Shown here one piece after another: positions 1-7,968 of a stretch of DNA of 31,364 bases. Within the stretch, counting starts at the first letter, position 1; each line of letters opens with the position of its first letter. The position numbers and the translations under genes are program-made. Source of the stretch: an uncultured Eggerthellaceae bacterium. Lineage in GTDB: Bacteria > Actinomycetota > Coriobacteriia > Coriobacteriales > Eggerthellaceae. The stretch spans positions 1 through 31,364 of the forward strand of contig CAUEBO010000033.1 of assembly GCA_958454405.1 (NCBI GenBank). Reading direction: 5' to 3'. The notes beneath the pieces are model-generated. The model made no database searches. It saw only the letters and a program-made list of their open reading frames with translations, and was not told the origin of the DNA.

Positions 1-21
1 GGCGACCGTCGCAGCCGCTAG
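1..21 (+). CDS. 3' end of an upstream gene, possibly rpsR
   Basis: The first 21 bases read GDRRSR followed by TAG, 15 bases before the rplI start. In many bacteria rpsR (ribosomal protein S18) directly precedes rplI, and S18 often ends in a short basic tail, so this may be its last codons. Only six residues are visible, so the identity rests on gene order. Another frame is open across the same bases and runs into the rplI start, so even the frame is uncertain. Confidence 0.35.
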   Translation, partial: GDRRSR

Positions 22-36
22 GCGCAAGGAGGAACC

Positions 37-606
37 ATGAAAGTCATCCTGCTCCAAGAATTGAAGGGCAAGGGCGGTGAGGGCGACGTCGTGGACGTGG
101 CCGCCGGTTTTGCCAACAACTACCTGTTCCGCCAGGGCATCGCGATTCCTGCGACCAAGGGCAACCTGAAGCAGCTCGAGCAGCGCAAGCACAACATCGC
201 CAAGCGCGAGGAGAACCGCGTTGCCGACGCCAACAAGATGAAGGAGACGCTCGACGGCTCCATCGTCAAGGTTGTCGCCCAGGTGGGCGACGAGGGCCAG
301 CTGTTCGGCTCCGTGACGTCGCAGATGATCGCCGACGCGCTCAAGGAGAGCACCGGCATCGAAGTCGACAAGCGCCGCATCGAGCTGGGCCAGGCCATCA
401 AGACGGCCGGCCAGCACGAGGTTTCCATCTCCATCTACCGCACCATCAAGACGACGGTGAAGCTGCTCGTGGTGGGCTCTGAGGAAGAGCTCGTCGAGGA
501 GACGGTCGAAGAGGTCGTCGAAGCCGTCGAAGAGGCGCCTGAAGCCGCCGAAGCCGAAGCCGAAGCCGCCGAGGCCGAAGCTTCTGCCGAAGAGGCCGCC
601 GAATAG
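37..606 (+). CDS. rplI: 50S ribosomal protein L9
   Basis: L9 binds 23S rRNA near the L1 stalk of the large ribosomal subunit and helps keep the reading frame. The N-terminal domain is typical: MKVILLQ, then GKGG.GDVVDVAAGFANNYL at about residues 11-31, a long central helix rich in K, R and E, and a C-terminal RNA-binding domain with LFGSVT at about 88-93. A strong Shine-Dalgarno AGGAGG lies a few bases before the ATG. The protein has 189 residues against about 150 for most L9 proteins. The excess is a C-terminal tail of Glu and Ala from about residue 150, coded by near-repeats of GCCGAAGCC. The tail is probably disordered and may be lineage-specific. A strong terminator follows. Confidence 0.97.
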   Translation: MKVILLQELKGKGGEGDVVDVAAGFANNYLFRQGIAIPATKGNLKQLEQRKHNIAKREENRVADANKMKETLDGSIVKVVAQVGDEGQLFGSVTSQMIADALKESTGIEVDKRRIELGQAIKTAGQHEVSISIYRTIKTTVKLLVVGSEEELVEETVEEVVEAVEEAPEAAEAEAEAAEAEASAEEAAE

Positions 607-658
607 CACACGGCTTGCGTTGAACCGTTTTCCACAGCGCCAAGTTGTGGAAAGAGTG

Positions 659-701
659 GAAAACCCCCTTCGCCCCCTGATGGGTTGCGGAGGGGGTTTT
701 C
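659..701 (+). terminator. Rho-independent terminator after rplI
   Basis: An inverted repeat pairs AAAACCCCCTTCGC (660-673) with GCGGAGGGGGTTTT (687-700), followed by CTTG. The U-rich end of the stem marks an intrinsic terminator for the rplI transcript. The rest of the gap between rplI and dnaB (607-916, 310 bases) holds a short inverted repeat TTTCCACA/TGTGGAAA (629-653) and no gene or promoter that I can support. Confidence 0.85.
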
Positions 702-916
702 TTGCTCCGGTGGACAACCCGTCACGCGCCCGTTTGGGGAAAAATAGGGGGTCCATCTGCGGTTATCCTTGTTGTATCATAGGGCCTCGCCACCGTTCGA
801 ACCGCCCATGCGAAAGGGGCCGCCAAACCGCGCGCCCGCGTGCGGGGCGCAGGCCCTCGCCGCTGCGCCCCATCGTTCGACACCATGTACGCGCTTGAGC
901 AAGAGGAAGAGAGAGC

Positions 917-2329
917 ATGTCTGCTGCCGCACCCTACAACGCCGATTTCGCGCCCGAGGAAGCGCCCGCTTCCGATCGTCGCAAGATGGAGCCTCAGAAC
1001 ATCGAGGCGGAGAAATCCGTGCTGGCAGCGTGCCTGCTCAACCAGGAGGCCATCGAGGAAGTGGCCCCGAAGCTGGTCAAGGAGAACTTCTACCGCGCCG
1101 CGCACCAGCGCATCTACGAGTCGATGCTCGATTTGTACGTGCGCCACATCCCCATCGACCATATCTCGCTCGCCGACAACCTCAAGGCGTCCGGCCAGCT
1201 TGAGGCGGTGGGTGGCAAGCCGTACCTCGTGGAACTCGCCGACAACACGTTCGCCCTCACGAACTGGCAGAACCACATGGAGATCGTCAAGCGCACGTCC
1301 ATCCTGCGCGACCTCATCCGGGCTTCGACCGAGATCAACGCGCTGGCCTATGATGCGCCCGACGACCTGGGCGTAGTGGTGGAGGAATCCGAGAAGATCC
1401 TGTTCAACGTCACGGAGAAGCGCGTGTCCTCGGAGTTCAAGAAGATGGACTCCCTGCTCACCGACGCGTTCGACGAAATCACGAAGCTCGCCGAGCAGAA
1501 GAACAGCATGGCCGGCGTGCCCACCGGTTTCCAGGACGTGGACGACCTGTTCCACGGCTTCCGCGGAGGCGACCTGGTCATCCTGGCGGCCCGACCGGGC
1601 GTGGGCAAAACGTCGTTCGCGCTCAACCTGGCCACCAACTCCGCCAAGCTCGGCGTGACCGTGGCGTTCCTGTCCCTGGAAATGAGCGCCGCCCAGCTGG
1701 TGCAGCGCGTGCTGTGCTCCGAAGCGCGCGTCAACCTGTCGCGCCTGCGCGCGGGCCAGCTGCAGGAATCCGACTGGGGGGCCATCGCCGATGCGTCGAA
1801 CACGCTCTCGAAGCTGGACATGTACATCGACGACACGCCGTCGCTGTCCATCCTCGAGCTGCGCGCGAAGGCGCGCCGCGAGCTGCGCGGCGCGGACAAG
1901 GGTCTCATCGTGGTGGACTACCTGCAGCTCATGCAGCCGCCGCAAACGCGCCGCGACGGCAACCGCGCCGTGGAGGTGGGCGAGATCTCGCGCGGCCTCA
2001 AAGTGCTCGCCAAGGAAATGGACATGCCCGTCATCGCGCTGTCGCAGCTCTCGCGCCAGGTGGAGATGCGCGGCAAGAAGCGCCCCATGCTTTCCGACCT
2101 GCGCGAATCGGGATCCATCGAGCAAGACGCCGACATCGTCATGTTCATCGACCGCAGCATGGACGAGATCGAGGCCGAAAGCGACGACCGCCCCGACATG
2201 GGCATGGCCGAGCTCATCGTGGCGAAGCACCGCAACGGCCCCACGCGCGACATCAAACTGGCATTCAACGCGGAGTTCACGCGCTTCATGGATTTCATCG
2301 ACGATTCGCGCGCGGGCGGCTACGCCTAG
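917..2329 (+). CDS. dnaB: Replicative DNA helicase DnaB
   Basis: DnaB is the hexameric 5'-3' helicase that unwinds DNA at the replication fork and binds primase. The N-terminal domain (about residues 25-130) begins with PQNIEAEKSVLAACL, the usual start of the family. The RecA-like motor domain has Walker A ARPGVGKT at about 224-231, Walker B-type LIVVDYLQLM at about 331-340, and the late motif LSDLRESGSIEQDAD. The length of 470 residues is normal and no intein interrupts it. The ATG is preceded by the purine-rich GAGGAAGAGAGAGC. It lies downstream of rplI, as in many bacteria, but the terminator between them suggests separate transcription. Confidence 0.97.
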   Translation: MSAAAPYNADFAPEEAPASDRRKMEPQNIEAEKSVLAACLLNQEAIEEVAPKLVKENFYRAAHQRIYESMLDLYVRHIPIDHISLADNLKASGQLEAVGGKPYLVELADNTFALTNWQNHMEIVKRTSILRDLIRASTEINALAYDAPDDLGVVVEESEKILFNVTEKRVSSEFKKMDSLLTDAFDEITKLAEQKNSMAGVPTGFQDVDDLFHGFRGGDLVILAARPGVGKTSFALNLATNSAKLGVTVAFLSLEMSAAQLVQRVLCSEARVNLSRLRAGQLQESDWGAIADASNTLSKLDMYIDDTPSLSILELRAKARRELRGADKGLIVVDYLQLMQPPQTRRDGNRAVEVGEISRGLKVLAKEMDMPVIALSQLSRQVEMRGKKRPMLSDLRESGSIEQDADIVMFIDRSMDEIEAESDDRPDMGMAELIVAKHRNGPTRDIKLAFNAEFTRFMDFIDDSRAGGYA

Positions 2330-2353
2330 GCCCCGTTCCTGCTGCATTAGCGC

Positions 2354-2359
2354 TACACT
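2354..2359 (+). promoter_or_regulatory. -10 element (TACACT) for a possibly leaderless sbcD-like mRNA
   Basis: TACACT fits the TAnnnT form of actinobacterial -10 boxes and ends six bases before the ATG at 2366. Transcription starting about seven bases after the box would begin on the ATG itself. No Shine-Dalgarno sequence lies between dnaB and this ATG. No clear -35 box is visible. The call is a prediction from spacing. Confidence 0.4.
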
Positions 2360-2365
2360 AGGCGC

Positions 2366-3652
2366 ATGCCGAAACGTCTGACATTCATCCACGCCGCCGA
2401 CCTTCACCTGGGCGCTCCGTTCCGCGGGCTCCGGGCGCTTTCCGACGCCTGGGCGAACAGGCTGCTGTCCGCCATCGGCGAAGCGTACGATCGCGTCATC
2501 GACGCGGCCATCGCGCGCGACGTCGACTTCGTGGTCATCGCCGGCGACATCTTCGACTCGGCGCGCGCCTCCTACGGCGACTACCTGCATTTCTTCGAAG
2601 GGCTGAAGCGCTTGGACGAGGCGGGCATCCCGTCGTTCCTTATCACCGGCAACCACGACCCGTACACGTCGTGGACGCGCGATTTCTTCTCGCTTCCTCC
2701 CAGCGCGGTCATGTTGCCGGCCGACCGCCCCGGCTTCCAGCTGGTGGAGCGCGACGGCGAGCCGCTGTGCCTCGTCGGCGGGCGCGGCTACTACAACCAG
2801 ACCTGGCCGGCCGACGAGTGCATCGCCGAGGGCATCACGCGCGCAGCCGCCGAGCAGGCGCTTTCCCCGCAGGATCCGCGCGCCGCCCAGGCTCCGTTCG
2901 CCGTGGGGGTGCTGCACACGGGCCTGCACCTGGACCCGGTGAAGGCGCCGGTGGATCCGCAGATTCTCATGCGCGCGGGCATGGACTACTGGGCTTTGGG
3001 CCACATCCACATGAAGTACGCCTACCCGTCGATGGACGATCCCCAGCTGGTGTTCTCCGGCTGCATCCAGGGCCGCGACGTGAAGGAGACGGGCGAGCGC
3101 GGCGTGTACCAGGTCACGCTCACGGAGGGCGCGCCCACCCAGCTTGAGTTCATTCCCACCGCGAGCATCGTGTGGCAGCGCATGGGCGTGGACGTGTCCG
3201 ACTGCGACAACCTTCCCGCCGTCACCGACAAAATCATGCGCGAGCTGTTCCACGAGAACGGCAAGGCGCACTGCGAGCAGATGGTCGCGCGCATCACGCT
3301 GGAGGGCGCCACGCCGCTGCATCCCCTGCTCGAGCGTCCCGGCGTGCTGGCGGATTTGCGCAAGCACGTGAACGACTCCTATTCGGAATTCTTCTGCGAC
3401 ACGCTGATCGACGCCACCGTGCAGCCGCGCGACAAGGACGCACTCAGGCGCGAAGGCCTGTTTCCCGCAGTGTTCTTGCAGGTCGCAGAAGCCCAGCGCG
3501 CCGACGTCGAGCGCGAGGCGGCCTACGTGCAGGACGAGTTCCTGAAGAAGAACGTCGCGCTGCCCAGCTCCTGCGTGCGCGCCATGGAAGATTTGGCCGA
3601 GGAGGCCGAGAACCTCGTGCTCGACCTGCTCTCCCAAGGAGACGACCGATGA
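2366..3652 (+). CDS. SbcD/YhaO-like DNA repair metallophosphoesterase
   Basis: This is a calcineurin-like phosphoesterase of the SbcD/Mre11/YhaO group, a two-metal nuclease that works with an SMC-like ATPase on DNA ends or hairpins. Metal-binding motifs appear in order: ADLHLG (11-16, Asp12 and His14), GDIFD (60-64), GNHD (95-98), LHTGLH (183-188) and GHIH (212-215). The C-terminal part from about residue 260 lacks motifs I recognise and is likely the partner-binding cap. The 428-residue length fits the YhaO branch. Its stop overlaps the start of the next gene (ATGA at 3649-3652), so the two are translationally coupled, as expected for two subunits of one complex. The exact substrate is not shown by the sequence. 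Confidence 0.9.
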   Translation: MPKRLTFIHAADLHLGAPFRGLRALSDAWANRLLSAIGEAYDRVIDAAIARDVDFVVIAGDIFDSARASYGDYLHFFEGLKRLDEAGIPSFLITGNHDPYTSWTRDFFSLPPSAVMLPADRPGFQLVERDGEPLCLVGGRGYYNQTWPADECIAEGITRAAAEQALSPQDPRAAQAPFAVGVLHTGLHLDPVKAPVDPQILMRAGMDYWALGHIHMKYAYPSMDDPQLVFSGCIQGRDVKETGERGVYQVTLTEGAPTQLEFIPTASIVWQRMGVDVSDCDNLPAVTDKIMRELFHENGKAHCEQMVARITLEGATPLHPLLERPGVLADLRKHVNDSYSEFFCDTLIDATVQPRDKDALRREGLFPAVFLQVAEAQRADVEREAAYVQDEFLKKNVALPSSCVRAMEDLAEEAENLVLDLLSQGDDR

Positions 3653-5850
3653 CCCCGCCTTTTCTGGAGCGCATCAAAATAGTGGGCTTCGGCGCCTTCT
3701 CCGGGAAGGTGGTCGGGCCGTTCACCCCGCGCCTCAACGTGGTGTTCGGCCGCAACGAGGCGGGCAAGACCACGCTGGCGTCGTTCGTGGGCGGCGTGCT
3801 GTTCGGCTGGGAGGACGCGCGCGGGAGCCGCAACACGTACAAGCCGGCGAACGCCGAGCGTTCGGGCTCGCTGTTCTTCGCCTTTCCGCCTTCCGATGAG
3901 GATGGCGAACCGGGCCAGGCGGAGGAGATCGAGCTGTCCCGCATCCGCAACGCCGACGGCTTGCAAGGCGATGCGTCCATCGTGGCCGACATCGACAAAG
4001 AGACGTTCCAAACCATGTTCTCGCTCACCAGCGACGAACTGCGATCGCTGCGCAACACCACCGACGTGACGGCGAAGCTGCTCACGGCGGGATCGGGAAC
4101 GGGCGCTTCGCCCGCGCACGCGCTCGGCGAAGTGGACGAGCAGCTGGCAACGTACACGTCGCGCGCGGCGGGAGCCGAGCACTCGCTCGTGCGCCTTGCC
4201 GCCGAACAGGACGACCTGCGCGCCCAGATGGCGGCGGCGTCCGAAGAGGCCGAGCGCTTCAAGCGCGAGGACAAGGAGTTCCGCGACCTGGCTCCGCAGC
4301 GCGACGAGATGATGGCGCGCCTCGATGCGCTCAACGCCGAGATAGAAGCGCTCACCGCGCGCCGCGCGCACGCGGAGAAGCTCGATCGCGAGATAGCCGA
4401 TGCGCGCGACCGCGTGTCGTCGATCCGCGAGGAGGAGGCCGCGCTTGCGGCGGGGCGCCGCGCCCAGCGCGACGACGACCTGGCGCCGCTCATGCGCCTT
4501 GCCGCCGCCGACGAGCGCGCGCTGCGCGACCGGATCGACGCGCTCGCCTCCGAAGAGGCGAAATGCGAACATGCGGTGGACCTGGCCCAGGACAACTTCG
4601 CCACGTCGAAAGCCGCCTACGAGGCGCTGCTCGAGGCCGGGGACGCGAGCGCGGCGAAAGGCCATGCGCGCCGGCAGCGCAGCGCGCAGGTGACGCTGTC
4701 CATCCTGCTGCCGCTCGTCTTCATAACGGCCGGCGTGCCGCTGTTCATCCACGGGCGGGAGATAGCCAGCCTCTCATTCACGGCGCTCGGCGCCGGCCTG
4801 GTGATGTTCGCGGTGATGATCGCCCTGGGGGCCCTGGTCATGCTGTTCCGCCCCGACAAGGCCGCCGACGCCAAAGAGGCGCGCGAGCGGGACGCCCAAT
4901 GGGTCATGCTGCAGGACAAGAAGAAGCTGGAAGCCTGCCTGCAAAGCCAAGCCGCGTGCAAGGAGCGCGCCCGCGCGCAGCTGGACGCCGCCGGGCTGGC
5001 GGCGGCCCAGGGCTCGCTGCGCCAGTCGCGCGTGCTGCTGGACGAGGCGCGCGAGGCGCGCGCGGAAGAGAACCTGTTCCAGCAGCGCCAGCAGGCCCTC
5101 GTCTCCCGTCGCACCGCGCTCGAGGACAGCCTGGCCAATGCCGAGAGCCAGCGCCGGGCCCTGTTCGAAAGCGCGATGCCGCGCGGCGAGCACACCGTTG
5201 CGGGCATCGATGCGCTCGTGGCCCAGAAAGCGCAGCAGCGCGCCGGCCTGCTGGAGGCCAGCGAGGGCCTGAACCGGCGTTACGGCGAGCTCAAGCAGGA
5301 GCTTTCGCAAGCCGTGCACCTGCGCGACTTCGACGAGCTCAAACTGCAATACGAGCAGGTGCGCACGCGGGAGGAGGAGAGCGCCCGCGACTACGCCCGC
5401 CTCCTGCTGGCGAAGCGCATGCTGGAATCGGCCATCGCGGCGTGGGAGAGCAAAAGCCAGCCGGAAGTGTACCGCCAGGCCAGCCGGTTGCTTTCGCTCA
5501 TGACCGACGGGCGCTGGGTGAAGGTGTCCATGACGGCCGAAGGCTCGTTGCAGGTGACCGACTCCGTGAAGACGACGCACGACCCGCTGCATCTGTCGCT
5601 TGGCACATGCCAGCAGCTCTATCTGGCGCTGCGCATCGCGCTGCTCATCGAGGCCGACAACGTGGGGCGCGCCGTCCCCATCCTGGCCGACGACATCCTG
5701 GTGAACTTCGACTCGATCCGGCGCCGGGGCGCGGCCCAAGCGCTCGTGGAGCTTTCGCGCGTGCGCCAGGTGGTGCTGTTCACGTGCCACGAGGAGATCG
5801 TCGAGGCGCTGCGCGAAACCGACCCCACGTTGAACGAGGTGGAACTGTAG
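3649..5850 (+). CDS. SbcC/YhaN-like AAA ATPase with coiled coils and a membrane hairpin
   Basis: This is an SMC/Rad50-type ATPase, partner of the upstream phosphoesterase. The true start is the ATG at 3649; the open frame continues upstream but only inside the sbcD-like gene. The 733-residue protein begins FLERIKIVGFGAFSGK, followed by Walker A GRNEAGKTT (34-42). Long Glu/Arg/Ala-rich coiled coils follow (about 170-335 and 400-600). Near the middle (about 345-396) are two strongly hydrophobic stretches, VTLSILLPLVFITAGVPLFI and a second one ending ALVMLF, where Rad50 would have its hinge. The C-terminal lobe has a signature-like LSLGTCQQLYLALR (about 648-661) and Walker B with D-loop ILADDILVNFD (about 677-687). 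A hydrophobic hinge is known in YhaN-type proteins and suggests membrane attachment. Confidence 0.88.
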   Translation: MTPPFLERIKIVGFGAFSGKVVGPFTPRLNVVFGRNEAGKTTLASFVGGVLFGWEDARGSRNTYKPANAERSGSLFFAFPPSDEDGEPGQAEEIELSRIRNADGLQGDASIVADIDKETFQTMFSLTSDELRSLRNTTDVTAKLLTAGSGTGASPAHALGEVDEQLATYTSRAAGAEHSLVRLAAEQDDLRAQMAAASEEAERFKREDKEFRDLAPQRDEMMARLDALNAEIEALTARRAHAEKLDREIADARDRVSSIREEEAALAAGRRAQRDDDLAPLMRLAAADERALRDRIDALASEEAKCEHAVDLAQDNFATSKAAYEALLEAGDASAAKGHARRQRSAQVTLSILLPLVFITAGVPLFIHGREIASLSFTALGAGLVMFAVMIALGALVMLFRPDKAADAKEARERDAQWVMLQDKKKLEACLQSQAACKERARAQLDAAGLAAAQGSLRQSRVLLDEAREARAEENLFQQRQQALVSRRTALEDSLANAESQRRALFESAMPRGEHTVAGIDALVAQKAQQRAGLLEASEGLNRRYGELKQELSQAVHLRDFDELKLQYEQVRTREEESARDYARLLLAKRMLESAIAAWESKSQPEVYRQASRLLSLMTDGRWVKVSMTAEGSLQVTDSVKTTHDPLHLSLGTCQQLYLALRIALLIEADNVGRAVPILADDILVNFDSIRRRGAAQALVELSRVRQVVLFTCHEEIVEALRETDPTLNEVEL

Positions 5851-5895
5851 CGCAGCGCGCGCAGCCGCTTCACGCACCGCAAGCCAGCACATTGC

Positions 5896-5952
5896 CATCC
5901 TGAGCGAGCGCAAGCATTCGACAGTCCGCTGGACTGTTGCATGCTCAGGATG
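5896..5952. repeat. REP-like palindrome with a nested perfect stem
   Basis: Outer arms CATCCTGAGC (5896-5905) and GCTCAGGATG (5943-5952) flank a perfect inner stem ACAGTCC-GCT-GGACTGT (5921-5937). The outer arms share the CCTGAGC/GCTCAGG core with other copies at 10935 and 19102-19218. It lies in the 487-base gap between the sbcC-like gene and purA. It could act as a terminator-like hairpin, but no T-run follows. Confidence 0.6.
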
Positions 5953-5966
5953 ACAACCTGATCGGG

Positions 5967-5985
5967 TGCATGTCAATGATGGTTG
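5967..5985 (+). repeat. Short dispersed motif, copy 1 (GTGCATGTCAATGATGGTT)
   Basis: The motif recurs at 10976-10995 and 11078-11098 with one to three changes. Here, as in the second copy, it follows a TCAGGATGAC repeat by about 15-20 bases in the same direction. Its function is unknown. Confidence 0.4.
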
Positions 5986-6003
5986 AGCAGCGGAACCCCT
6001 CGT

Positions 6004-6171
6004 TCGTGGCAGAAAGCGACGTTAGTCTGCTGTTTGAAGGGCCGATTCGGCCGTGTGCGCCGCCTTCGGTTTCGGCCCTTTCCGTTTTGCCTGTTCAGCG
6101 GAATGGCGGGAAATCCGGCTTCCGGATGGCTCCCTGCGAGATGGCAGACTAACGTCGTTTTCTGCCACGAG
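6004..6171. repeat. 168-bp element with 27-bp inverted-repeat arms
   Basis: The left arm (6004-6030, beginning TCGTGGCAGAAAGCGACG) and right arm (6145-6171) are reverse complements at 26 of 27 positions. The interior contains a smaller perfect palindrome ATCCGG-CTT-CCGGAT. The element carries no gene. It could be a small non-autonomous transposon-like element or a large cruciform. It sits about 115 bases upstream of the purA promoter. I see no clear target-site duplication. Confidence 0.65.
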
Positions 6172-6286
6172 AAGGCAATTTCGCTGCTGAACCGCCCGCC
6201 CGCGGAAGACGCACGCCGAGAACGGCAGCGGGCATCCCTCCGAATTCATTGTCGCCCCTGTGATTCTGGGCACATTTTCGCAGGCC

Positions 6287-6292
6287 TATAAT
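6287..6292 (+). promoter_or_regulatory. -10 box (TATAAT) of the purA promoter
   Basis: A perfect TATAAT lies 45 bases before the purA ATG in otherwise GC-rich DNA. At 17-base spacing the -35 region reads TTCTGG (6264-6269), which is weak. This implies a 5' leader of about 40 bases with GAAAGGACG as ribosome-binding site. Confidence 0.5.
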
Positions 6293-6337
6293 ATACTGTG
6301 GTAGCTGCGATACGAACATCGAAAGGACGCGACGCAT

Positions 6338-7654
6338 ATGCCCAGCACGGTTCTGATCGGCGCTCAGTGGGGAGACGAAGGCAAAGGCAAGATAACCGAC
6401 CTGATTGCAAGCGAGTACGATTTCGTAGTGCGCTACCAAGGAGGCAACAACGCCGGGCACACGGTCATCCACGGAGGCAAGAAGCTCGCGCTGCACCTCA
6501 TGCCGTCGGGCGTCATGTACGAGAACGCGGTGCCGGTCATCGGCAACGGCGTGGTCATCGACCCGGGCGTGCTCATCAAGGAGATGGCCATGCTGGAGGC
6601 CGAGGGCATCTCCTGCAAGAACCTGAAGATATCGTGCGACGCGCACGTCATCATGCCCTACCACAAGGATTTCGACGGCGCCGACGAGAAGCGCCTGGGC
6701 GACAACAAGATCGGCACCACGAAGCGCGGCATCGGCCCGTGCTACCAGGACAAGGTGGCCCGCAAGGGCATCCGCATCCAGGACCTTCTGGACGAGAAGA
6801 TCTTCCGCTTGAAGCTGGAGACGGCGCTCGCCCAGAAGAACCCCGTCCTGGACAAGATATACGGCCTGCACACTTACACGGTGGAGGAGATCTGCGACGA
6901 GTACCTGCCCTACGCGCGCATCCTCAAGCCCTACATGGCCGAGACGGCGCAGCTGCTGAACGAGGCCGTGCGCGCCGGGAAGTCCATCCTGTTCGAGGGC
7001 GCGCAGGGAACGCTGCTCGACATCGACCACGGCACGTACCCTTACGTCACATCCTCATCGTGCTGCGCGGGCGGGGCGGCTACCGGCACGGGCGTGGGCC
7101 CCAAGGCCATCGATCGCGTGCTGGGCATCCAGAAGGCCTACATCACGCGCGTCGGCGGCGGACCGTTCCCCACCGAGCTTCGCTTCCCCGAAGACGGCGG
7201 CACGGGCGAGGAAGCCGAGGCGGGCGAGCTGCTGTGCCAGGTGGGACACGAGTTCGGCGTGACCACGGGCCGCAAGCGCCGGTGCGGGTGGTTCGACGCG
7301 GTCATCGCGCGCTACGCCGCCGAGGTGAACGGCCTCACCGACGTCGCGCTCACCAAGCTCGACGTGCTCAGCGCGTTCGACACCATCAAGGTGTGCACGG
7401 CGTACGAATGCGACGGCAAGCGCTACGACTACTTCCCCATGCAGCAGAGCGTCCTCTTCCATGCGAAGCCCGTCTACGAGGAGCTTCCCGGCTGGAAGGA
7501 CGTGGACATCACGTCCTGCCGCAGCTTCGAGGAGCTGCCGGAGAACGCGCAACGCTACGTGGAGTACTTGGAGAAGATCACCGGCGTGCCCATCAGCATC
7601 ATCGCCGTGGGCCCCGATCGCGACCAGACCATCATGCGGGGCTGGAACCGGTAA
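6338..7654 (+). CDS. purA: Adenylosuccinate synthetase
   Basis: PurA joins IMP and aspartate using GTP to make adenylosuccinate, the first committed step from IMP to AMP. The protein is cytoplasmic, with 438 residues as usual. It starts MPSTVLIGAQWGDEGKGK, carrying the family's GTP-binding and catalytic loop, followed by GGNNAGHTV at about 36-44, the IMP-contact segment IGTTKRGIGPCYQ, the FEGAQGTLLDIDHGTYPYVT region at about 219-238, and VGGGPFPTEL. All expected motifs are intact. The ATG is preceded by GAAAGGACG. Transcription probably starts from the TATAAT box at 6287. A stem-loop begins immediately after the stop codon. Confidence 0.97.
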   Translation: MPSTVLIGAQWGDEGKGKITDLIASEYDFVVRYQGGNNAGHTVIHGGKKLALHLMPSGVMYENAVPVIGNGVVIDPGVLIKEMAMLEAEGISCKNLKISCDAHVIMPYHKDFDGADEKRLGDNKIGTTKRGIGPCYQDKVARKGIRIQDLLDEKIFRLKLETALAQKNPVLDKIYGLHTYTVEEICDEYLPYARILKPYMAETAQLLNEAVRAGKSILFEGAQGTLLDIDHGTYPYVTSSSCCAGGAATGTGVGPKAIDRVLGIQKAYITRVGGGPFPTELRFPEDGGTGEEAEAGELLCQVGHEFGVTTGRKRRCGWFDAVIARYAAEVNGLTDVALTKLDVLSAFDTIKVCTAYECDGKRYDYFPMQQSVLFHAKPVYEELPGWKDVDITSCRSFEELPENAQRYVEYLEKITGVPISIIAVGPDRDQTIMRGWNR

Positions 7655-7684
7655 CGTTCCGCCGTTCTGTCGAACGACGGAACG
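7655..7684 (+). terminator. Stem-loop directly after purA
   Basis: CGTTCCGCCGTTC (7655-7667) pairs with GAACGACGGAACG (7672-7684) with one mismatch and a four-base loop. It begins on the base after the purA stop codon. No T-run follows, so termination may be weak or Rho-assisted. Confidence 0.35.
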
Positions 7685-7833
7685 GCTCGACGCTGCGAAG
7701 CGCCGATGCACCCGATCTCGCGGCGATACCGACGGCTCGCGTACCGAAGCACGCGTCGCCCTCGCCATCACCACGATCTCGGGCACCTCTGCGCTTCTCG
7801 CTGACGTAGGATTCGACCTGCAAGGCGACGAAA

Positions 7834-7849
7834 TGTTTCACGTGGAACA
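7834..7849. promoter_or_regulatory. parS site, near-perfect
   Basis: TGTTTCACGTGGAACA differs at one position from the 16-bp parS palindrome TGTTTCACGTGAAACA bound by the chromosome-partitioning protein ParB. It lies in the gene-free purA-purD gap, 33 bases before a perfect copy. The pairing of two sites argues against chance. Confidence 0.8.
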
Positions 7850-7882
7850 TTTCGCCGCAATGACGTGCGACAGAGGAACGAA

Positions 7883-7898
7883 TGTTTCACGTGAAACA
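7883..7898. promoter_or_regulatory. parS site, perfect palindrome
   Basis: TGTTTCACGTGAAACA is an exact match to the widely conserved bacterial parS. ParB loads here, spreads along the DNA, and with ParA and SMC organises and segregates the origin region. Sites of this kind cluster near oriC in most bacteria. The rest of the 314-base gap (7655-7968) shows no other feature besides the stem-loop at 7655. Confidence 0.92.
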
Positions 7899-7968
7899 GT
7901 GGCAATATGAGGCAGCACCGAAGCGCTTTGCGTGACGGAAGAAGGGTTTGGGTTTGAAAGGACCTGCT

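Noticed and set aside
629..653. TTTTCCACA-type sequences after rplI that resemble DnaA boxes
   Set aside because: Only one fits the loose box, there is no AT-rich unwinding region, and dnaA and dnaN are absent. The bases also form a simple inverted repeat.
722..3637. A 971-codon open frame on the minus strand opposite dnaB and the sbcD-like gene
   Set aside because: It is a mirror of GC-rich coding on the other strand. It is rich in His, Arg and Val with no domain, and both opposite genes are clearly real.
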